DNA of 64,000 nucleotides from Acidimicrobiales bacterium (GTDB lineage: Bacteria > Actinomycetota > Acidimicrobiia > Acidimicrobiales > SZUA-35): assembly GCA_041394265.1 (NCBI GenBank), contig JAWKIO010000005.1, positions 2,790,001 through 2,854,000 of the forward strand. Reading direction: 5' to 3'. A program made the position numbers and the translations under genes. The notes beneath the pieces were generated by a model. The model did not search any database. It saw nothing but the letters and a program-made list of their open reading frames with translations, and was not told where the DNA came from. Of the stretch, positions 16,260 to 25,067 are shown in pieces; within the stretch, counting starts at the first letter, position 1; each line of letters opens with the position of its first letter.

Positions 16260-16838
16260 ATGGCTCAGACTCCCCGTCGCGTTCTCGTTGGACTCCTTGC
16301 CTCGTCGGCGCTCCTCGCTGCGAGCTGCTCGTCGAACGAAGCGCCCGACACCCTGCCCATGGTCGAAGATGCGCCGGTCACGACCGCCGAGACGACCACC
16401 ACCACCGCCGCCGACCGTGTCGAGCCCGGGATCGATGGCGCGCTCTCCGAACTCTCGGCTGAGCAGCAGGGCATGCTCGACGCCTGTGCCGACGCGCTCA
16501 ACGCCGCCGCGTCGAGCGTCGACGCCGAGTCGCCCACCTACAGCGAGGAGGTCACGGCGCTGCTCATGGACCCGGCGTCCGACGCCATGGCCTCGTGCGG
16601 TGCGCTGTTCGACCCGGCAGCGGGAATCGACCAGGGGACCGTGATCTCTTTCATGCTCGAGACGCTCCCGCCCGAACTCCTCGGCACCCTGAGCGCACTC
16701 GCCACCGCCACGGGGCCCGACGGCACACCGTTGATGGGTGGCGCTGCTGCCGATGCGGCGACCAGCGACGACTCGGCTGATGCATCGTCGAGCGAGGCGC
16801 CGGGCGGCGACGGCGCCACCGTCGAAGCGCTCGACTGA
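16260..16838 (+). CDS. Putative lipoprotein of unknown function
   Basis: A 192-residue protein with a lipoprotein signal peptide (RRVLVGLLASSALLAASC, lipobox cysteine near residue 23), followed by a Thr-rich linker (PVTTAETTTTTAADR), a helical middle rich in Ala, Asp and Met (EQQGMLDACADALNAAASS through VISFMLETLPPELLGTLSALA) and a Ser/Asp/Ala-rich tail. Two cysteines (DACAD and ASCGALF) could form a disulfide. I recognise no domain. It is followed by the convergent ispD gene, 34 bp away. Confidence 0.65.
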   Translation: MAQTPRRVLVGLLASSALLAASCSSNEAPDTLPMVEDAPVTTAETTTTTAADRVEPGIDGALSELSAEQQGMLDACADALNAAASSVDAESPTYSEEVTALLMDPASDAMASCGALFDPAAGIDQGTVISFMLETLPPELLGTLSALATATGPDGTPLMGGAAADAATSDDSADASSSEAPGGDGATVEALD

Positions 16839-16872
16839 TCGCTCCGTCGAACTGAGCGCACCTGGTTCCGGT

Positions 16873-17631
16873 TCAGTCGTCAGTCAGGTCGGACCACACA
16901 CCATCGACGAACCGGCGAGCCAGCTCCTCGGCGACGTCGCGATCGTCGGGATGGGTGACCTTGATGTTGCGCTCGTCGCCCGCCACCCATCGGGCGGCAG
17001 CAGCGCCGTAGTGCTGCATGGTCTCGGCGGTGTCGACACCTGCGAACCCGTCGGCCTCGGCTCGGGGATAGACGTCGAGCAGCAATGCGAGGGGGAAGGC
17101 CTGCGGGGTCTGCACGCGCATGAGGTCGCCGGCCACCACGATCTGACCCGTCGGGTCGATGAGCGGTGCACCGATCGGAGTGGTCGGAATGGTTCCTCCT
17201 GCACCGGCATCATCGATGATGCGGTCGAGGAGCGCGTTCGTGAGGAACGGGCGAGCTGCATCGTGGAGCAGGACGCTTGCGCCGTCGTGGCCGAGCGAGG
17301 CCGCCGCCTGGATTCCGGCCCACTCCGAGCCCTGGCGCGTCGCGCCGCCGGGCACCACAGCCGCCAGCTTGGTGATCCCCGACGCCTCGACGGCCTCGTG
17401 GATCAGCTGCTCGTCGCCAGAGCGAATCACGATCACGATGGCGTCGATCCGCTCGCATCGGTCGAAGGTCGCCAGGGAGTAGGCGATCACAGGACGACCG
17501 CCGATCGAGACAAGGACCTTGTTGACGTCGCCGCCGAAGCGGAGTCCTGAGCCGCCGGCGAGCACGATCGCGATGTTCGGCGGGGCGTGGTGGGATCGAG
17601 GCCCAGCGGGGGCCGGAGGCGGTGAGGGCAT
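16873..17631 (-). CDS. ispD: 2-C-methyl-D-erythritol 4-phosphate cytidylyltransferase
   Basis: A 252-residue nucleotidyltransferase of the MEP isoprenoid pathway, converting MEP and CTP to CDP-ME. The N-terminal loop IAIVLAGGSGLRFGGDVNKVL keeps the glycine-rich turn, the arginine and the lysine, although the usual proline before lysine is Asn. VLLHDAARPF and RVQTPQAFPL are the substrate-binding motifs, and GDERNIKVTHPDD the C-terminal one. A Pro-rich N-terminal extension of about 20 residues is unusual. I chose the ATG at 17631 over a TTG three codons earlier. Starts of ispD and the next gene are 23 bp apart and divergent. Confidence 0.9.
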   Translation of the reverse strand: MPSPPPAPAGPRSHHAPPNIAIVLAGGSGLRFGGDVNKVLVSIGGRPVIAYSLATFDRCERIDAIVIVIRSGDEQLIHEAVEASGITKLAAVVPGGATRQGSEWAGIQAAASLGHDGASVLLHDAARPFLTNALLDRIIDDAGAGGTIPTTPIGAPLIDPTGQIVVAGDLMRVQTPQAFPLALLLDVYPRAEADGFAGVDTAETMQHYGAAAARWVAGDERNIKVTHPDDRDVAEELARRFVDGVWSDLTDD

Positions 17632-17654
17632 CGTCGACAACGTAGGCTCGCGCC

Positions 17655-18116
17655 GTGCCCGTTGAGAACCGACCGACGCGATTTGTCCCGCACGGCGAGG
17701 TCGTGGTCGTGCCGCTGGTCGATTCGTTCACTCGCATGGCGTCCGACATCGTCGAGTCCATTGCCGACCCGGTCATCACGCACGTGGTCATCGGCGACCG
17801 GGCTCCGCTCGGCCTCGAGTCGCCGCCTGATGGTCGCACGGTGGTTGCAGCTCTCACTCCGATGACCGATGCGATCAAGCGGGTGCATGAATGCACGGTC
17901 GTCGAAACCGTGGACCGGAACCAACTGCGCGTCGTCGGCCCTCCGCTGGTGCTGGCGGCCGACCTCTGCCGTCGCTGGGCGAAGGCCCGGCCCGACCTCG
18001 AGTCCGCTCCGAGCCCCTCCGAGCCAGGGCGACGCTCGATGCTCGAGGCGCTACTGTCGCAACTCGTCCTCGTCGAGCCCGACCTCCGGGTCGTCCCGCT
18101 CGCTCACATCTCGTAG
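17655..18116 (+). CDS. Conserved-looking hypothetical protein upstream of enoyl-CoA hydratase
   Basis: A 153-residue protein with no domain that I recognise. It starts at GTG, alternates hydrophobic strands and loops (GEVVVVPLVDSFTRMASDIVESI, VITHVVIGDRAP, TVVAALTPMTDAIKRV, QLRVVGPPLVLAADLC), and ends SQLVLVEPDLRVVPLAHIS, which suggests a small alpha/beta fold. The first part, including the name-like strand VPLVDSF and the region ending in TDAIK, might be a degenerate nucleotidyltransferase or racemase-like domain, but nothing supports a firm assignment. It ends 13 bp before the echA start, so the two probably share a transcript. Confidence 0.6.
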   Translation: MPVENRPTRFVPHGEVVVVPLVDSFTRMASDIVESIADPVITHVVIGDRAPLGLESPPDGRTVVAALTPMTDAIKRVHECTVVETVDRNQLRVVGPPLVLAADLCRRWAKARPDLESAPSPSEPGRRSMLEALLSQLVLVEPDLRVVPLAHIS

Positions 18117-18129
18117 CAGGAGCCATCCC

Positions 18130-18912
18130 ATGGGTGAATTCGTCAACGTCGAACCGTCGAGCCACGACAAGGTGGCGATCATCCGCCTCGATCGTCCGAA
18201 GGTCAACGCCCTCAACAAGCAGGTGGGCGAGGAGCTCCTGGCGGCAGCAACCGAGATCGAGTCCCGGCCCGAGATCCGCGGCGTGGTCATCTGGGGTGGG
18301 CCGAAGATCTTCGCCGCCGGTGCCGACATCGCCGAGTTCCCGACCACGGGCGATCGCGATCCATCGGCGAACGTCGATGGTCTCGTCGAGGCGCTGTTCA
18401 AGATCGAGAACCTGAGCGCCATCTCGGTCTCGGCCGTCAACGGGTTCGCCCTCGGGGGTGGTTGTGAGCTGTCCATGGCGGCCGACTTCCGGGTGTGTGG
18501 TGACGGCGCCAAGTTCGGCCAGCCGGAGATCCTGCTCGGCATCATCCCCGGCGCCGGCGGCACCCAGCGTCTCACTCGGCTGGTCGGGGTGACGAAGTCG
18601 AAGGAGCTGAACTACTCGGGTCGCATGGTCGACGCTGCGGAGGCGCTCGCCATCGGACTCGTGTCCTCCGTCCACCCCGACGACGAGGTTCTCGACGCAG
18701 CCGTCGCTCTTGCCGGCACCTATGCCGACGGACCCGCTGCCATCGCCAACTGCAAGCGGGCGATCATGGACGGACTGCACGTGTCGATCGAGGAGGGCAT
18801 GGCGATCGAGAAGCGAGAGTTCGTCGCCTCCTTCCAGACCGACGACGCCGTGATCGGTATCAACAGCTTCCTCGAGAACGGCCCGGGCAAGGCCCAGTTC
18901 ACCGGCAAGTAG
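18130..18912 (+). CDS. Enoyl-CoA hydratase/isomerase family protein
   Basis: A 260-residue crotonase. The oxyanion-hole segments are KIFAAGADIAEF (AGADI) and NGFALGGGCELSMAADFRV (GGG); the glutamates of the active site lie in GCELSMAADF and GQPEILLGIIPGAGGTQRL, so a hydratase rather than a non-hydratase member is likely. It hydrates 2-enoyl-CoA in beta-oxidation. A GCAGGAG Shine-Dalgarno precedes the ATG at 18130, which fixes the start; the frame is open farther upstream only as a shadow of the preceding gene. It is second in a two-gene unit with the hypothetical protein. Confidence 0.9.
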   Translation: MGEFVNVEPSSHDKVAIIRLDRPKVNALNKQVGEELLAAATEIESRPEIRGVVIWGGPKIFAAGADIAEFPTTGDRDPSANVDGLVEALFKIENLSAISVSAVNGFALGGGCELSMAADFRVCGDGAKFGQPEILLGIIPGAGGTQRLTRLVGVTKSKELNYSGRMVDAAEALAIGLVSSVHPDDEVLDAAVALAGTYADGPAAIANCKRAIMDGLHVSIEEGMAIEKREFVASFQTDDAVIGINSFLENGPGKAQFTGK

Positions 18913-18921
18913 CCGGTCCGC

Positions 18922-19146
18922 TCACTGGTCGGTGACGACGACACGTCGCACGGTTCGAGCGGCGACAGCGGCGCAGGCAGCGAAGACGCAGGCGGCGGGA
19001 ACCACCCAGTAGGGGTGCCGGAGCAGACCTGCGTCGTCGATCAATCCGGAGACGGCGATGGCCACCACGCCGGAGCCGATCACGAGCGCAGCAGGTGACC
19101 AGCCAGCCAGGCGCTCGTCCTCATCATGGGCGGTTTCGTCAAACAC
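18922..19146 (-). CDS. Small two-helix membrane protein coupled to the PspC gene
   Basis: A 74-residue protein with two hydrophobic segments (AALVIGSGVVAIAVSGLIDD and WVVPAACVFAACAAVAART) and a basic C-terminus (RTVRRVVVTDQ). It starts at a GTG located 8 bases inside the 3' end of the upstream PspC gene, so it is likely translated by coupling to it. Function unknown; association with the PspC envelope protein is suggested only by the overlap. Confidence 0.6.
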   Translation of the reverse strand: MFDETAHDEDERLAGWSPAALVIGSGVVAIAVSGLIDDAGLLRHPYWVVPAACVFAACAAVAARTVRRVVVTDQ

Positions 19147-20593
19147 GGTGCACCTTCAGGTTGCCGAGACCGACCGTGGCGTCGATCGTGATGAGCACGG
19201 GATCCGTCGGCGCAGCGACGGGGAGGCACAGGCCGCCGTTCTCGTTGGTCTGATACGTCCAATCGGGGTAATCGTCGGCCACTCTGTTGGGCCGCGGATA
19301 GCCGGCCGCTTCGATGGCGTCGGCGATGTCGTCACCGGTGGCGCCAGCAGGGATCGCCACGCCCGACCAGTCGGCGACACCCCGAAGCCCCTCCTCGGAG
19401 TCCATGGTCTCGTAGCACTCGGTTCCCAGCGCCCGGTACGTGCGATCGAGGCCGTAGTCGACGAGCAGATCACCGGCGCTGTACCAGTACGGCTCCCGGT
19501 AGACGGCGAGTTCGCCCAGCCCGAGGTGGCCGACGATGTGCAGTCGTGCCTCCTTGGGCACCCACACGTCGATCTGTCCGGCGGTGACGCTGAGCGTCGC
19601 CGTGACCTCGCCCGAGGTCGGCAGGTCGTGCGCGTCGAGGGTGAGCGAGAGCTCGCCGTATCCCTTCGAGGCGTTGATCTGCGCTCCGGCGACGTAGCCC
19701 TCGCCGGGCGTCGGTGTGGGCGAGACGTCTGCGAAGCGAGGAGTGTCGGCGACCGAGAAGGCGACCCAGGCTGGCACCAGCGGGATGAGGAGGAGTGACG
19801 TGGCCAATGCACGGCCGCGCCACCCCGACAGCAGGATCACGCCGCCGATGATGAGAATGGCGCCGTTCACCGCAATGCCCGGATCGAGACCCGGCTCGAC
19901 GAGTCGGTCGATCAGCACACAGGCGAAGCCGTAGGCAACGAGCAGCGAGAACGTGAGGGGCCAGAGTGCGGGCGTTCGTCGTGGTCGTCGTGGAGCTCGA
20001 ACCGGGCGATTGAGTTCTCGCGGCCCGACCGCCCCTCGCAGCGATCGGCCCCAGGACACCGCCCGGTCTTGCGGTGTCGGCGGTGGGGGGACGACCTCGG
20101 TGGCTGGCGGAACCGTGCCGGGTTCGGGCCGATTGCCGAGCAGCGCAATCGCAGCACCAAGAAGGAGACCGGCCCAGAGCAGGCTTGGCCGGCCGATGAC
20201 GAGCGTCGCCAGCGCAAAGACGGCCAGCGCGCCAGCGATCTCCTGCTGGCCGGCACGATGTCCGAGCTGTCGGATCAGTGCCGGACTGTCGTCGGTCGGC
20301 CAGAACAGCCAGGCGGCAAGGTAGGTGAAGATCGGCACGAGGAACCCGCCGCCATCTTCCCGGGCGAAGAGCAGCGTGATCCCCACGAGGGCGACCCGGA
20401 GGTAGAAGGGATCGACGCCAAGTCGTCGGCCTTCGCCACCGGCCACGCCTGCGAGATAGCGGTCGGCGGTGCTCCGTCGAAATGGCCAACGACGCCGTCG
20501 GCGACGGGTGGGCGGCGACACGGCGTCGTCGGGTCCGGGAGGGGCCGGGGTCGTGAGGAGATCGTCGGCACTGGACGAGTCGTCGATGGACAT
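19139..20593 (-). CDS. PspC-domain membrane protein
   Basis: A 484-residue membrane protein. After a charged, Pro-rich N-terminus with a basic run (TRRRRRRWPFRR) comes a PspC domain (RYLAGVAGGEGRRLGVDPFYLRVALVGITLLF, then FTYLAAWLFWPTDD). Four to six further hydrophobic segments follow (GALAVFALATLVIG, LLWAGLLLGAAIALLG, LWPLTFSLLVAYGFACVLI, GAILIIGGVILLSGW), then a C-terminal region of short beta repeats (GYGELSLTLDAHDLPTSGEV, GQIDVWVPKEARLHIVGHLG) resembling the LiaF/toastrack domain. Such proteins couple envelope stress to a two-component pair, and one lies divergently 121 bp away. The ATG at 20593 places the PspC domain near residue 45. Confidence 0.82.
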   Translation of the reverse strand: MSIDDSSSADDLLTTPAPPGPDDAVSPPTRRRRRRWPFRRSTADRYLAGVAGGEGRRLGVDPFYLRVALVGITLLFAREDGGGFLVPIFTYLAAWLFWPTDDSPALIRQLGHRAGQQEIAGALAVFALATLVIGRPSLLWAGLLLGAAIALLGNRPEPGTVPPATEVVPPPPTPQDRAVSWGRSLRGAVGPRELNRPVRAPRRPRRTPALWPLTFSLLVAYGFACVLIDRLVEPGLDPGIAVNGAILIIGGVILLSGWRGRALATSLLLIPLVPAWVAFSVADTPRFADVSPTPTPGEGYVAGAQINASKGYGELSLTLDAHDLPTSGEVTATLSVTAGQIDVWVPKEARLHIVGHLGLGELAVYREPYWYSAGDLLVDYGLDRTYRALGTECYETMDSEEGLRGVADWSGVAIPAGATGDDIADAIEAAGYPRPNRVADDYPDWTYQTNENGGLCLPVAAPTDPVLITIDATVGLGNLKVHRV

Positions 20594-20714
20594 GGCTCCA
20601 TCGTGCAGGCTCGGGGTTGCGAGCGATAGTCGTGTGAACACGGATTCCGTGGTCGCCGAATCCGGGTCATCCCGGATGCTCATCGGTCAACGGTCCTGCG
20701 AGAATGTCGGGGTC

Positions 20715-21869
20715 ATGACCGAACCACCCTCCGCCAACGCACGCTTGTCGAGCGGCGAACCACTTGCACTCGGCGTCGCCGGTCGAGTGGCGGCCCGGCT
20801 CGGGGCATCGGTCGCCGTGGTCCGTGTGGCCTTCGTGTTGTTGACGCTGGCGGCTGGCTGGGGAGCGGTTTTGTATGTCGGACTTGCGGGGCTCCTCGCC
20901 GGAAGGACCGAGCCAACGCCTCGGCCCGTAGCGCTCTCCCGCAACCTCGGGGTGGTGCTTGGAACGGCCAGTCAGCTCCTCATCGCGGAGGACCTCGTCG
21001 CACCACTGCCGACGATGCTGCTCTGGCCAGTCGGTCTGGTCCTGTTCGCGATCGTGCTGGCCGACCCCAATCTCAGCGACGATTCGTCGACCCGACAGGG
21101 AGCGATCGGTCGCATCGTCGCCGGTGTGGTGTTGATGATCGCCGGGCTTGTCACCGCGCTGGCGGGTGCGCAGGACCTGGGATCGCTGTGGCGAGCAGGA
21201 GTGGCCTCGCTGGTGCTCGTGGGCGGCGTCGCGCTGGTGCTCGCTCCGTGGCTGCAGTCGGTGCTGTCGACTGCCGACGCCGACCGTCGCGAACGGATCC
21301 GAGCCGAGGAGCGAGCCGACATCGCCGCGCACCTCCACGATTCGGTGCTCCAGACCCTGACGCTCATCCAGAACCGGGCGAACGATCCGCAGCTGACCGC
21401 TGCGCTTGCCCATCATCAAGAGCGCGAGCTGCGCCGCTGGCTGTACGGCAGCGACGAGACCGGCGACGCGTCAATCGGCTTCCGGGTGGCGCTCGAGCGG
21501 GCCGCCGCCGAGGTCGAGGACCAATACCTGAAGATCGTCGAGTGCATCGTCGTCGGTGACACGGCCGTCGATCCGGGCGGACTCGATGCGGGTGCCCTTG
21601 CCGTCATCGGCGCTGCCCGCGAGGCCATGGTGAATGCGGCGAAGTTCGGCCAGATCCCGATGATCTCGGTCTATGCCGAGGTCGCCGACGACCGACTCGT
21701 CGTCTTCGTGCGCGACCGCGGCGTCGGCTTCGAGCCGGCGGCCATTCCCGATGACCGTCACGGTGTCGCCGATTCCATCTGCGGACGAGTGGAGCGCCTC
21801 GGAGGCGCCGCAACGGTGAAGTCGTCGCTGGGTCAGGGCACCGAGGTGCGGATCGAGATGCCGAGATGA
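20715..21869 (+). CDS. PspC-domain histidine kinase
   Basis: A 384-residue sensor kinase. The N-terminus carries a PspC domain (LALGVAGRVAARLGASVAVVRVAFVLLTLAAGWGAVLYVGLAGLL), followed by about four more hydrophobic segments to residue 185. The dimerisation helix has the HisKA_3 phospho-acceptor in RADIAAHLHDSVLQTLTLIQN. The ATPase domain has the N box AAREAMVNAAKFG, the G1 box VFVRDRGVGFEP and the final GQGTEVRIEMPR. It should sense membrane disturbance and phosphorylate the response regulator with which it overlaps by 4 bases (ATGA). The ATG at 20715 is chosen because the PspC domain begins right after it. Confidence 0.88.
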   Translation: MTEPPSANARLSSGEPLALGVAGRVAARLGASVAVVRVAFVLLTLAAGWGAVLYVGLAGLLAGRTEPTPRPVALSRNLGVVLGTASQLLIAEDLVAPLPTMLLWPVGLVLFAIVLADPNLSDDSSTRQGAIGRIVAGVVLMIAGLVTALAGAQDLGSLWRAGVASLVLVGGVALVLAPWLQSVLSTADADRRERIRAEERADIAAHLHDSVLQTLTLIQNRANDPQLTAALAHHQERELRRWLYGSDETGDASIGFRVALERAAAEVEDQYLKIVECIVVGDTAVDPGGLDAGALAVIGAAREAMVNAAKFGQIPMISVYAEVADDRLVVFVRDRGVGFEPAAIPDDRHGVADSICGRVERLGGAATVKSSLGQGTEVRIEMPR

Positions 21870-22591
21870 CCGGTGGGGAGGCATCGACGGGCGTCCCGGC
21901 CATCCGAGTGGTCGTCGTCGACGACCACGCCCTGTTCCGTCAGGGCGTCATCGCCGGACTGGCGGCCGCGAACGGTCCGGCGCGGGTCGAGGTGGTCGGT
22001 GAGGCCGACGACGTTGGCACCGGCGTCGAGTCCATCCGTCGTCATCAACCCGACGTCGTCCTGCTCGACGTCCACCTCACCTCCGGGTCGGGCGCTCGGA
22101 TCATCGAGGCGCTCGGTGACGAGCTCGCCTCGGTCCGGTTCCTTGCGCTGTCGGTGTCCGACGCACCAGAAGACGTGCTCGGTTTGGTGCGGGCGGGAGC
22201 CCGTGGGTATGTGACGAAGCGCATCGACGGCGAAGAACTCGTCGAAGCGATCGCATCGGTCGCACAGGGGCACGCCGTCTTCTCGCCTCGTCTGGCCGGC
22301 TTCGTGCTCGACGCCTTCACCGGGCCCGTGGCGCCGGCCCTGGACGAGCCAGCAGCACCTACTGCCGATGGAGCCGACGCTCCGGCTGACGCGGAGCTCG
22401 ACCGGTTGTCGCCACGCGAGCGAGAGGTGATGCAGTACCTCGCCCGGGGCTACGCCTACAAGGAGATCGCCGCCGAGCTCCACATCTCGGTGCGCACGGT
22501 GGAGAGCCACGCCTCGGCGGTGCTCCGCAAGCTGCAGCTGTCGAGCCGGCATGAGCTGACGCACTGGGCGGCACGCCACCGGCTGGTCTGA
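21866..22591 (+). CDS. NarL/LuxR-type response regulator
   Basis: A 241-residue response regulator. The receiver domain has acidic residues at the start (VVVDDHALFRQG), phospho-acceptor D68 in PDVVLLDVHLTSG, and lysine in GYVTKRIDG. An Ala/Pro-rich linker of about 30 residues leads to a LuxR helix-turn-helix (LSPREREVMQYLARGYAYKEIAAELHIS, then VRTVESHASAVLRKL). It is translationally coupled with the PspC kinase and is the likely transcriptional output of the envelope-stress module; targets may include the divergent PspC gene. Confidence 0.92.
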   Translation: MTGGEASTGVPAIRVVVVDDHALFRQGVIAGLAAANGPARVEVVGEADDVGTGVESIRRHQPDVVLLDVHLTSGSGARIIEALGDELASVRFLALSVSDAPEDVLGLVRAGARGYVTKRIDGEELVEAIASVAQGHAVFSPRLAGFVLDAFTGPVAPALDEPAAPTADGADAPADAELDRLSPREREVMQYLARGYAYKEIAAELHISVRTVESHASAVLRKLQLSSRHELTHWAARHRLV

Positions 22592-22628
22592 GCGTCCGAC
22601 GCCATCGCGACACCGCTACGGTCGAGCC

Positions 22629-23192
22629 GTGAGCGATTCGTACCCCAAAGCAGGCGACATCGGCGAGATCTACCTGACCGAGGCCGAGATCCAAGCCCGG
22701 GTCGGTGAGCTCGGCCGGCAGATCGCCGACGACATGGCCGGCGAAGTGCCCCTTCTCATCACCATTCTCAAGGGCAGCGTGCTGTTCGCCGCCGACCTGA
22801 TGCGGGCCATTCCAGGTGCGGTCGAGATCGACTTCATGGCGGTGTCGTCCTACGGCGACGAGACCAAGTCGAGCGGCATCGTCAAGATCGTGAAGGACCT
22901 CGACGAGTCGATCGCCGGGCGTCACGTGATCCTCATCGAGGACATCGTCGACTCCGGACTGACGATGACCTACCTGCTCAACCTGCTCGGCGAACGCAAA
23001 CCGGCGAGCCTGCGCGCCTGCTCCCTCCTGGTTCGCGAAGGACAACAGGCGGCCGGGGTCAAGGTCGACTACGTCGGCTTCGAGATTCCGCCCGCCTTCG
23101 TGGTGGGCTACGGGCTCGACTACGCACAGCAGTTCCGCAACCTCCCCTACATCGGGGTGTACACCGGGCCTGGTTCCGGCGCCGACCACTGA
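22629..23192 (+). CDS. hpt: Hypoxanthine phosphoribosyltransferase
   Basis: A 187-residue purine salvage enzyme that forms IMP or GMP from hypoxanthine or guanine and PRPP. The PRPP loop is GRHVILIEDIVDSGLTMTYL; the flexible loop is MAVSSYGDETKSSGIVKIVKDL; and the substrate-binding end is VDYVGFEIPPAFVVGYGLDYAQQFRNLPYIGV. It begins at GTG 37 bp after the response regulator. The length and motif order are standard for bacterial Hpt. In many actinobacteria hpt lies by tilS and ftsH; neither is here. Confidence 0.93.
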   Translation: MSDSYPKAGDIGEIYLTEAEIQARVGELGRQIADDMAGEVPLLITILKGSVLFAADLMRAIPGAVEIDFMAVSSYGDETKSSGIVKIVKDLDESIAGRHVILIEDIVDSGLTMTYLLNLLGERKPASLRACSLLVREGQQAAGVKVDYVGFEIPPAFVVGYGLDYAQQFRNLPYIGVYTGPGSGADH

Positions 23193-23206
23193 CCTAGGCT
23201 CCGGCC

Positions 23207-23650
23207 ATGCCATTGACCGGTGAGTACATTCCGAGCACGAGCGGCTGGGTCCGCGAACAGATCGAGGCCTACGAGGCGTCCGGTGGGACCGAGGCCAACA
23301 CGCTGCGAGAGACCGGTATCCCGGTCATCATCGTCACGTTCCGGGGCAAGGACGAGGGCGTGATTCGCAAGATTGCGCTGATGCGGGTCGAGCACGACGG
23401 CGAGTACGCGCTGATCGCCTCGATGGGCGGCGCGCCGAAGAACCCGGCGTGGTATCACTCGCTGGTCCGCCACCCCGACCAGGTCATGATCCAGGACGGA
23501 CCCGAGCCCTTCGACGTCACCGTCCGTCTGGTCGAGGGCGATGAGCGCCAAACCTGGTTCGATCGCGGCGTCGAGGTGTTCCCCACCTACACCGAGTATG
23601 CAGCCAAGACCGAGCGGGTGATCCCCGTCTTCGTCGCCACGCCGGTCTGA
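23207..23650 (+). CDS. F420-dependent nitroreductase-family protein (Ddn-like)
   Basis: A 147-residue protein of the deazaflavin-dependent nitroreductase family (PF04075). Typical motifs are IPVIIVTFRGKDEGVIRKIALMRVEHDGEYALIASMGGAPKNPAWYHSLVRHPD, which matches the Ddn core (the split-barrel strand, the SMGG loop and the NPxWYHNL-type motif). Members use reduced coenzyme F420 to reduce quinones or nitroaromatics, commonly at the membrane. It starts 14 bp after hpt, so the two are probably cotranscribed. A hairpin at 23660-23681 lies just after the stop. Confidence 0.87.
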   Translation: MPLTGEYIPSTSGWVREQIEAYEASGGTEANTLRETGIPVIIVTFRGKDEGVIRKIALMRVEHDGEYALIASMGGAPKNPAWYHSLVRHPDQVMIQDGPEPFDVTVRLVEGDERQTWFDRGVEVFPTYTEYAAKTERVIPVFVATPV

Positions 23651-23659
23651 TTTCGCCAT

Positions 23660-23681
23660 TTCCGACCGATTCGGTCGGGAA
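23660..23681 (+). terminator. Hairpin between the F420 oxidoreductase and metY
   Basis: TTCCGACCG and CGGTCGGGAA pair around an ATT loop with one bulged G. It begins 9 bp after the stop codon. No T-run follows; termination or a metY leader role are both possible. I saw no SAM-riboswitch features in the 94-bp gap. Confidence 0.5.
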
Positions 23682-23744
23682 TAGGTCTAGGGTGCCTCCT
23701 GCACGATTCGATGGCGAGCGTCGCCGCACGACGAAGGAACACCA

Positions 23745-25058
23745 ATGACCGACGGTTGGGGATTCGAGACCAAGCAGATCCACGCGGGACAGGAGCCCGA
23801 TTCGGCAACCGGCTCGCGAGCTGTGCCGATCTACCAGACCACCGCCTACGCCTTCAACAGCTCCGAGCATGCGGCCAACCTCTTCGCTCTGGCCGAGCCG
23901 GGGAACATCTACACCCGCATCATGAACCCCACCCAGGGCGTGCTCGAAACCCGAGTGGCGGCCCTGGAGGGCGGGCTCGCCTCGACTGCGGCCGGCGTCC
24001 CCGGCGCCCTGTTGGTTGCGTCGGGCCAGGCGGCCGAGACCCTCGCCATCATGAACATCGCCGAGGCCGGCGATCACATCGTGGCCGGCGCCGCCCTCTA
24101 CGGCGGCACCTACAACCTGTTGCACTACACCCTGCCGAAGTACGGCATCGAGGCCACCTTCGTCGAAGACATCGACAACCCCGAGGCGTGGAAGGCAGCG
24201 GTCCGCCCGAACACCAAGTTGTTCTATGGCGAGTCGATCGCCAACCCGAAGAACTCGATCCTCGACATCGAGATGGTCGCCGGCGTGGCCCACGAGGCTG
24301 GCGTGCCGCTCATCATCGACAACACCGTCGCCTCGCCGTACCTGATCCGCCCGCTCGAGTGGGGCGCCGACATCGTCGTGCACTCGGCCACCAAGTTCAT
24401 GGGCGGCCACGGCACGGCCATCGCCGGTGCAATCGTCGACGGTGGCTCGTTCGAGTTCTCCGACGCCGAGCGCTACCCCAACTACAACCAGCCCGACCCG
24501 AGCTACCACGGTCTCACCTACTGGCCGATGCTCGGCGCCGGCTCGTTCATCGCCAAGGCCCGGGTACAGCTGCTGCGCGACCTCGGTCCGGCGATCAGCC
24601 CCTTCAACGCGTTCCTCGTCATCCAGGGGCTCGAGACGCTGTCGCTGCGCATGGAGCGGCACGTGTCGAACGCCCAGCGAGTGGCCGAGTTCCTCGAGGC
24701 CCATCCTCAGGTCGAGCGGGTCAACTACGCGGGTCTGGCGTCGTCGCCGTATCACGCTGCCGCCGAGAAGTACACGGGCGGCCGGGGCGCCGGTTCGGTG
24801 CCGTCGTTCATCATCGCCGGCGGCAAGGAAGCCGGGCAGAAGTTCGTCGAGGCGCTCGAGCTGCACAGCCACGTGGCGAACATCGGCGACGTCCGCTCCC
24901 TCGTGATCCACCCGGCGTCGACCACCCACTCCCAGCTCACCGAGGCCGAGCAGCTCTCGGCCGGCGTCGAGCCCGGCCTGGTCCGCCTGAGTGTCGGCCT
25001 CGAGTCGATCGACGACATCCTCGCCGACCTCGAACTCGGCTTCGCCGCCGCCAAGTAA
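23745..25058 (+). CDS. metY: O-acetylhomoserine sulfhydrylase
   Basis: A 437-residue PLP enzyme of the Cys/Met metabolism family that makes homocysteine from O-acetylhomoserine and sulfide. The start MTDGWGFETKQIHAGQEPD is typical of MetY. The PLP lysine lies in DIVVHSATKFMGGHGTAIAG; other motifs are NIYTRIMNPTQGVLETRVAALEGG, LIIDNTVASPYLIRPLEWGAD, and VIHPASTTHSQLTEAEQ. The internal insert around PDPSYHGLTYWPMLG separates it from cystathionine gamma-synthases. AAGGAA precedes the ATG. A tandem repeat begins 10 bp after the stop. Confidence 0.92.
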   Translation: MTDGWGFETKQIHAGQEPDSATGSRAVPIYQTTAYAFNSSEHAANLFALAEPGNIYTRIMNPTQGVLETRVAALEGGLASTAAGVPGALLVASGQAAETLAIMNIAEAGDHIVAGAALYGGTYNLLHYTLPKYGIEATFVEDIDNPEAWKAAVRPNTKLFYGESIANPKNSILDIEMVAGVAHEAGVPLIIDNTVASPYLIRPLEWGADIVVHSATKFMGGHGTAIAGAIVDGGSFEFSDAERYPNYNQPDPSYHGLTYWPMLGAGSFIAKARVQLLRDLGPAISPFNAFLVIQGLETLSLRMERHVSNAQRVAEFLEAHPQVERVNYAGLASSPYHAAAEKYTGGRGAGSVPSFIIAGGKEAGQKFVEALELHSHVANIGDVRSLVIHPASTTHSQLTEAEQLSAGVEPGLVRLSVGLESIDDILADLELGFAAAK

Positions 25059-25067
25059 CTCCTCCCC

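Noticed and set aside
23651..23744. SAM riboswitch upstream of metY
   Set aside because: The gap is only 94 bp and contains one simple hairpin; no conserved SAM-riboswitch core was seen.
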